Under the pieces are notes generated by a model. The model did no database searches and was not told where the DNA came from. It worked only from the letters and a program-made list of their open reading frames with translations. The position numbers were made by a program, and so were the translations under genes. A stretch of DNA of 64,000 bases, from positions 16,422,001 through 16,486,000 of the forward strand of contig NC_087257.1 of the NCBI RefSeq assembly GCF_037042905.1, in the 5' to 3' direction. Below, piece by piece: positions 59,071-64,000 of this stretch (the first letter of the stretch is position 1; each line of letters opens with the position of its first letter). This stretch comes from Lytechinus pictus (Eukaryota > Echinodermata > Echinoidea > Temnopleuroida > Toxopneustidae).

Positions 59071-59311
59071 AACGTTGATACCTCTGTGTAAACAAGTAGA
59101 TCTATACCACACATTATCACTTCAACTGTTGTCCAGTGTATTGGGTGTATTCACACTGGTGTCTGCAGCCTGTAGGGCAATGTTGGTTTGAACGTTAATA
59201 CCTCCATGCAAATAGGAACAACGCTGCGGTTATACTATCACTTGAAATGATTGTCCAATGTATTAGGTGTATTCACACTGGTGTCCGCAGCCTGTAGGGC
59301 AATACTGGTTT
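59071..59311. repeat. Tandem duplication (about 120 bp) across the WDR24 stop codon
   Basis: 59191-59311 carries the real C-terminal codons and stop. 59071-59190 repeats it with moderate divergence (for example GTGTATTCACACTGGTGTC and GCAGCCTGTAGGGCAAT in both). In the outer copy the stop TAA has become CAA, so the copy is 3' UTR sequence derived from coding sequence. Confidence 0.75.
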
Positions 59312-62300
59312 GTCTTGAGCCACTCTCGAATGTGTTCTAAATGTCCTCCATGTGAACACCCCTGGCACCACGCATATAGACCTTTCACTGGTAAATGGCT
59401 GTTATAGGTTAAGAGGGTAGAGAGAGAGAGAGAAAGAGTAAGGAGATGGGGGAGAGAACAAGAAAAAATTGATTTATTGGAAAATAATGCTCACTCCATT
59501 TTCACCCTTTGTTTCATTTGATGTGAATGTACAAATCATTCATACAATAATTTCAATCATTTCATTTATTTCATTCATTTAACACATTCAATTCATTCAT
59601 TCATTCAACGGGCACGTCGTGGTCTAGTGGTTCTGACTCTCGCCTTTCAAACAGAGGGTCGTAGGTTCGAATCCTAACAATGGCATGTTTTCCTTCAGCA
59701 AGAAATTTATCCGCACTGTGCTGCACTCGACCCAGGTGAGGTGAATGGGTACCCGGCATGATTAATTCCTTGCATGCACTGAGCGCCGGTGATGGTAGCT
59801 CGAGCTAAAGCCGGGGTAATAATAGCAGCGCTTTGTATCCTCAGGCAAAAGGCGCTTTATAAATACAGCTATTATTATTATTATTATTATTTAATCAATT
59901 CACTCATTCATTCATTTATTAATTCATTAATCCATCCACCCACCCACCCATCCACCCATCCATCCATCCATTCATTCATTATGTAATATACATATATCTG
60001 CACCAATAATTTCTATGATACAATTGAAGTAAACAATAATTTAATGAGGTTGAAGAAAGAATAACTATTTCATTACATAACATGTACATGTAAGCAACTG
60101 CAAGGTATCAGCACCCGCAGGGTCATTCGAATTTACATGTACATGGGTGTACTCTTGTCATTGAATTACATAAATGTACTTTTGTCATTGAATATCCTAT
60201 CATTATGTAAATAAAAGCCAACCTTGCTGTATATATTTTTGAGTTTACACAGATGCAAACATGTGTACATGTGTATCTTACAGAGCTGGTTTTTGCTTCT
60301 AATTTTATTTATACGCATACTTATGTATATCCATCCATCTACATGTAACATTCTTTCTATCCATCAATGTAATTATTTATTTAAATCTCTCTTTCTCCAT
60401 CCATCCTTCAATCTATCTATCTTTCTAGGAATATATCTATCTATCCATTCATCTATCTATACATATATCTATCCATTCATCCATCCATCTATCTATCTAT
60501 CTATCCATCTATATATCCATCCATCCATCTATCCAACTATCTATCCATCCATCCATCCATCTATCCAACTATCTATCTATCCATCCAACTATCTATCCAT
60601 CCATCTATCTATCTATCCATCTATATATCCATCCATCCATCTATCTATCTATCTCTATCTATATATCTATCTATCTATCCATCAATCCAGCACATCCATC
60701 TATCTTTCAATCTATCTATCCTATTTCCCTCTTTAAAGTGTCTTTATCCCCTTTTCCCTTTCAAAAATTTCAAAGATTATATATCACAATTATTAAATAT
60801 AATATATATCTGCAAATATTGAGATTGACTTTCCGAAATATGAATTGAGATATAGGTACAAACACATCCTTACCATATACTGCATGGATTTGTGAAGCTT
60901 TGGCGATTCTTTTGAAAGCACACCCAGGATAGCTTCTCCAAGGTCTGATTGCACCTATTGCACTTTGTGTAGACTGTTGTGGATTGCTGCAAACCATGAA
61001 TAATTCAAGATATTTAATCATAATTAAGAAAATAGCAAGAACACGAAGAAAATAATTTATAATCATGAAAGTTCATCTGTGTTGGTAGAAGATATCTAGA
61101 AACTCGACTTATTATCTCACCAATACCCAATTATTTGGCAATCTTTAAACGTATCAGAACATCTATGCAAAATTGCTTTAAGATCCACAAGAAATTTGAG
61201 GGGGGTCAAATCGATCTCTTCCCCCCCCCCCCCCAAAAAAAAGCCTGATAAACCCATTTAAAATAACATTAATGGCGGCTCTAAACAATGACTACAATTA
61301 GTAAATGGTGTGCTCAGCTCAGCAACACTTGTGTACAAAGTCAATGGGGGTAGGATGCCATGTTCTCTGCCCAAGAAACATTTTGCTGTCCAACCAGATT
61401 CTATAAAAATTAGGAAAAACAAACTTTGTAAAAATAACTACAGGTTGCACTGTCAAACCCATGACATCATGGGTCAGGCACTAATAAGGTTCTTTTCCTT
61501 TTTGGTTGCTACCCTCTCAGTACACATACTATAAAGTATTTCTATTATTTCATTGATGTGTTTCATGTTTGTACAGTATTATACTATATTGTTTGTTTCA
61601 TGCTGAGAAGAATATATTGAACAGAAATAGAAATTGAAAATTGATATAACGTGGCTCATGACTTCACATTGATACCATAATGTTGTCACGAGTTTGTCAG
61701 CGCAAATTTAGTCAATGTTTAAGGTTTGAAGCATGAATTACATGTACATGCTCATTTATACCTCAGTCACAAATGCTCTACGGCGGCTGTACAACGAGTC
61801 AAAAACAGCCGTTTTATTCATTTTTATCAAAACCACCTTAATGTAGCTATTACAAGAAAAGTTAAAACGGCTGTTTTTTACTCGCCGTAGAGCAAATGTG
61901 ACTGAGGTATGGTGAGGCATCTTGTCTTCCTACGTCTGAACACTGAAAAACGTTGCCAAACTTGGTATCTATCTGAACAGGACTTTAAGGGTTGTTGTCA
62001 AACTTTATCAGATCAAATGCTCAAAATGGAAGGTAAAATGGCCTAATAGGGAATTATTTGTGACCTTTGTCCAAGTAAATACCTGATTTAAGCTCTCGAC
62101 AGCAGGGTGTTTACTGAGCTTGATAACTTGGTTGGACACACACCACAGCTTGAACCGACTCAGAAGTTCTACAAAAACAAAAACAACAAATGATCAGATA
62201 TAATTGTAAGGATGTCCAGGCGCGGATGCAACCGGATTAAACGAGGAGTGCAATATAAAGGTTTTAAATATTTCATTGGTCAGTTGAACCCATGGTTTAT

Positions 62301-64000
62301 GCAGATTTAATGTATAAAGTATGCTTACTAACCGCGTCAATTAATGTCCAATTCTGATGTGCGCTTTTGTCACAGTGCGCGAAATTGACACCTGTTGCCA
62401 TGGTTGAGTATGCTATTTTATTCATGAGTCTGCTATTTTTAATTAATGACTACACTGTTCAAAACAGTGGACTCATGAATAATAAAATAGCAATAATAAA
62501 AATTAATATATGCATCAATAATTCAATAATTTCAATGATTTCATTTCACCAATCAGAGTAATTCTTAAAGAGAAAATGTAGATACCTATGTAAGACATGA
62601 ACCATTGTTCCTGTATTTCAGAGGCTATTTCATTGCGTATCTTGTTGTCAAGGACGATAAATGCTGATACTGCCATTTGAACATCACCCTAAAAAAAGAG
62701 AAAGATTCCATAAAATATAAATAAGATGGATGTACTTTAAAATCAATGTTTGTGAATTGTTTCTGTAGATACCACCACCAAAAAAGAAAAAGATTTAATA
62801 GATAGGGATAAGAGCTGGGGAAATAATGTCTACGGCATCAATGCAAATGCCATGTCATTATCCGTCTATTCACTGTTGTCTTCATCACTGTCACCATAAG
62901 CAATACTATAAATATCTTTGAAAACATTGCGATCATTACCAACATCATCATCATCATCATCATCAACATCACAACCATTATTTACTTTCATTGATTGATA
63001 GATTGATTTTATTTTATTGAAAAGAAACAAAATGAAAAATATGAAACTGGGCCCCACCACACGGTCCTCCCTCACTATTCTGTGATCATCAGCATCTTTT
63101 GCATCAACTTCAACGAATATCATAATCATCTTTCACCACAACCACTGCCACTGCCACCACCACCACCATCATCATCACCATCATCATGATCATGATCACC
63201 ATCATCAACATCATCATCACCATCATCATGATCATGATCACCATCATCAACATCATCCTTATCAATTTTGTCATCATCATCATCACCACCACCACAATAT
63301 CAATATCATCATCATCATCCTCCTCCCTATCATCATCATCACCATCACCATTAAGATGATGATCATCATCCTCCTTATCATCACCATCACCATTAAGATT
63401 ATCATCATCATCACCACCACCATAAATTCCTGCCACCTTCCTATAATGACATACCTGTTCAGCATAATCAGACAGCATATTAACCACAATAGGAGTGAAT
63501 TTAATGGAGAGTTGTAGCTCAGGTAGCTGCTTAGAAGGAGTCTGGTTCAGAGACCGTGCCGAGGGGAAGAGTTGAGAGTTCACGGTAATAGCAGGTTCTA
63601 GATCCAGTAGCGGCCTGGAAAGTGAAAATATTTCATCTTTTAGAGTTGGATATATTTAAGTTCAAGTTCTTAAAAGAGGTTTGGCCGATTTAAAATGCCA
63701 CATTGAGAATAACAATAATCACACATCAACACCAACAAAGTCCAAACCAATTAACTATTGGCTGTTGGTACCGTGTTTTGATTAAAAGACATCTAAATGA
63801 TGCCTGATAAAAAATTGCTATACAAATTTAAAACTCTACAAGCAAAGTGATGATCCTAAGAAAATCAATCTATTTTCTGTTCAAAATCTCTTTTTTGCGT
63901 CTCAGCTCTCATTATCATCATCATTTTGAAACAAATCATACAACACTCATTTTCTTTAAAAACTGAAATAGAATTGACTCACACAACAGGAGACTCGGGC
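59263..64000 (-). CDS. WDR24, 3' part (GATOR2 complex subunit), six exons, runs off the window
   Basis: Exons on the minus strand: 64000-63983 (partial), 63614-63455, 62688-62586, 62168-62083, 60986-60874, 59398-59263. All are GT-AG with matching phases, giving 204 C-terminal residues and a TAA stop. I recognise WDR24 from the helical segment [30 protein letters not shown] and SNQVIKLS, followed by the zinc-binding C terminus: [34 protein letters not shown], then [12 protein letters not shown] at the end. In animals WDR24 is a GATOR2 subunit that antagonises GATOR1 and so promotes mTORC1 activity at the lysosome. Its C-terminal RING-type zinc module holds the complex together. The N-terminal WD40 propeller would lie beyond 64000. 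A 120-bp tandem duplication overlaps the last codons. Introns hold a SINE, MITE and simple repeats. Confidence 0.9.
59609..59890 (+). repeat. tRNA-derived SINE, family 2, copy 4
   Basis: The best tRNA-like head of the four: GTCGTGGTCTAGTGGTTCTG (A-box side) and GGTTCGAATCC (B box). The body ends with GGCGCTTTATAAATACAGC and an (ATT)n tail. It lies in the last WDR24 intron, opposite in sense to the gene. Confidence 0.85.
60365..60725. repeat. (ATCT)n/(ATCC)n tetranucleotide array
   Basis: About 350 bp of ATCT and ATCC units with larger repeated blocks (CTATCCATCCATC), in the last WDR24 intron about 150 bp from the zinc-finger exon. Poly-Ile-His-Pro-Ser frames are artefacts. Confidence 0.95.
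61761..61907. mobile_element. TA-flanked hairpin MITE (147 bp)
   Basis: CCTCAGTCAC and GTGACTGAGG ends between TA dinucleotides. Inner arms GCTCTACGGCGG / CGCCGTAGAGC and AAAACAGCCGTTTTA / TAAAACGGCTGTTTT. Located in a WDR24 intron. Confidence 0.8.
62940..63425. repeat. (ATC)n triplet region with a duplicated 45-bp block
   Basis: ATC and ACC triplets at 62945-62970 and 63150-63425. The block CATGATCATGATCACCATCA plus CATCAACATCATC occurs twice in tandem (about 63183-63258). It lies in the WDR24 intron and ends about 30 bp from the exon 63455 donor. Confidence 0.9.

Larger units (their letters stand above)
55139..59262. other. Intergenic region between WDR24 and the adhesion GPCR
   Basis: The receptor promoter should lie just above 55138 and the WDR24 3' UTR just below 59263. 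I see neither a clear TATA box nor a firm poly(A) signal. The region holds CT-rich DNA (56400-56640), poly(G) runs (56306, 57670), a MITE and two SINE copies. I see no other gene. Confidence 0.45.

Noticed and set aside
59609-59700. True tRNA gene
   Set aside because: A and B boxes are present, but the sequence continues into the SINE body shared with three other copies and does not fold into a clean cloverleaf.

Overview
The window looks like animal nuclear DNA, most likely from an echinoderm and perhaps a sea urchin. That placement is an inference from AT-rich introns and intergenic DNA, GT-AG introns of 0.1-4.5 kb, dense TA-flanked palindromic elements, tRNA-derived SINEs, CR1/L2-like LINEs, frequent poly(C) runs and many triplet or tetranucleotide arrays. 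Nothing bacterial is present and I see no CRISPR array.

Four host genes can be supported. (1) An AQP11/AQP12-type aquaporin lies on the minus strand at 5176-7920. It has 3 exons, encodes 282 aa and appears complete. (2) A single-exon rhodopsin-class GPCR of 438 aa lies on the plus strand at 16127-17443. (3) An adhesion GPCR lies on the minus strand at 34854-55138. I reconstructed 15 coding exons whose splice phases all agree, giving 906 aa: signal peptide, HRM domain, GAIN domain, an aberrant GPS and a 7TM domain. (4) The 3' half-kilobase of coding sequence of WDR24, a GATOR2 subunit, lies on the minus strand at 59263-64000 in six exons and continues past the right edge. The adhesion GPCR and WDR24 are in tandem on the same strand, about 4.1 kb apart. 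I see no functional link among the four genes: aquaporin, orphan receptor, adhesion receptor and nutrient-sensing complex.

Layout. 1-4.8 kb: intergenic with palindromic MITEs. 4.8-8.1 kb: aquaporin, with a TATA-like promoter next to a GC-rich block. 8.6-9.1 kb: a small foldback element. 9.8-11.4 kb: a decayed LINE. 12.9-13.3 kb: a SINE. 13.9-14.3 kb: a (CTA)n array. 16.1-17.4 kb: class A GPCR. 18.4-18.8 kb: nested MITEs. 19.0-22.5 kb: a nearly intact LINE with a PHD-like finger, endonuclease and reverse transcriptase. 22.8-23.1 kb: a 15-bp minisatellite. 23.76-28.68 kb: a 4.9-kb foldback palindrome. 28.8-30.3 kb: a non-autonomous hAT-like element with a perfect 8-bp target duplication. 31-34.8 kb: minisatellites and a tandem duplication. 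34.85-55.1 kb: the adhesion GPCR, with introns full of MITEs, SINEs and triplet arrays. 55-59 kb: intergenic with a MITE and SINEs. 59.3-64 kb: WDR24.

The most notable items are the 4.9-kb foldback element (near-identical outer arms, inverted arrays of about 215-bp units, TA ends), an adhesion-GPCR GPS that lacks the catalytic His and the Thr/Ser nucleophile, MITEs lying next to splice donors, and a roughly 120-bp tandem duplication across the WDR24 stop codon.
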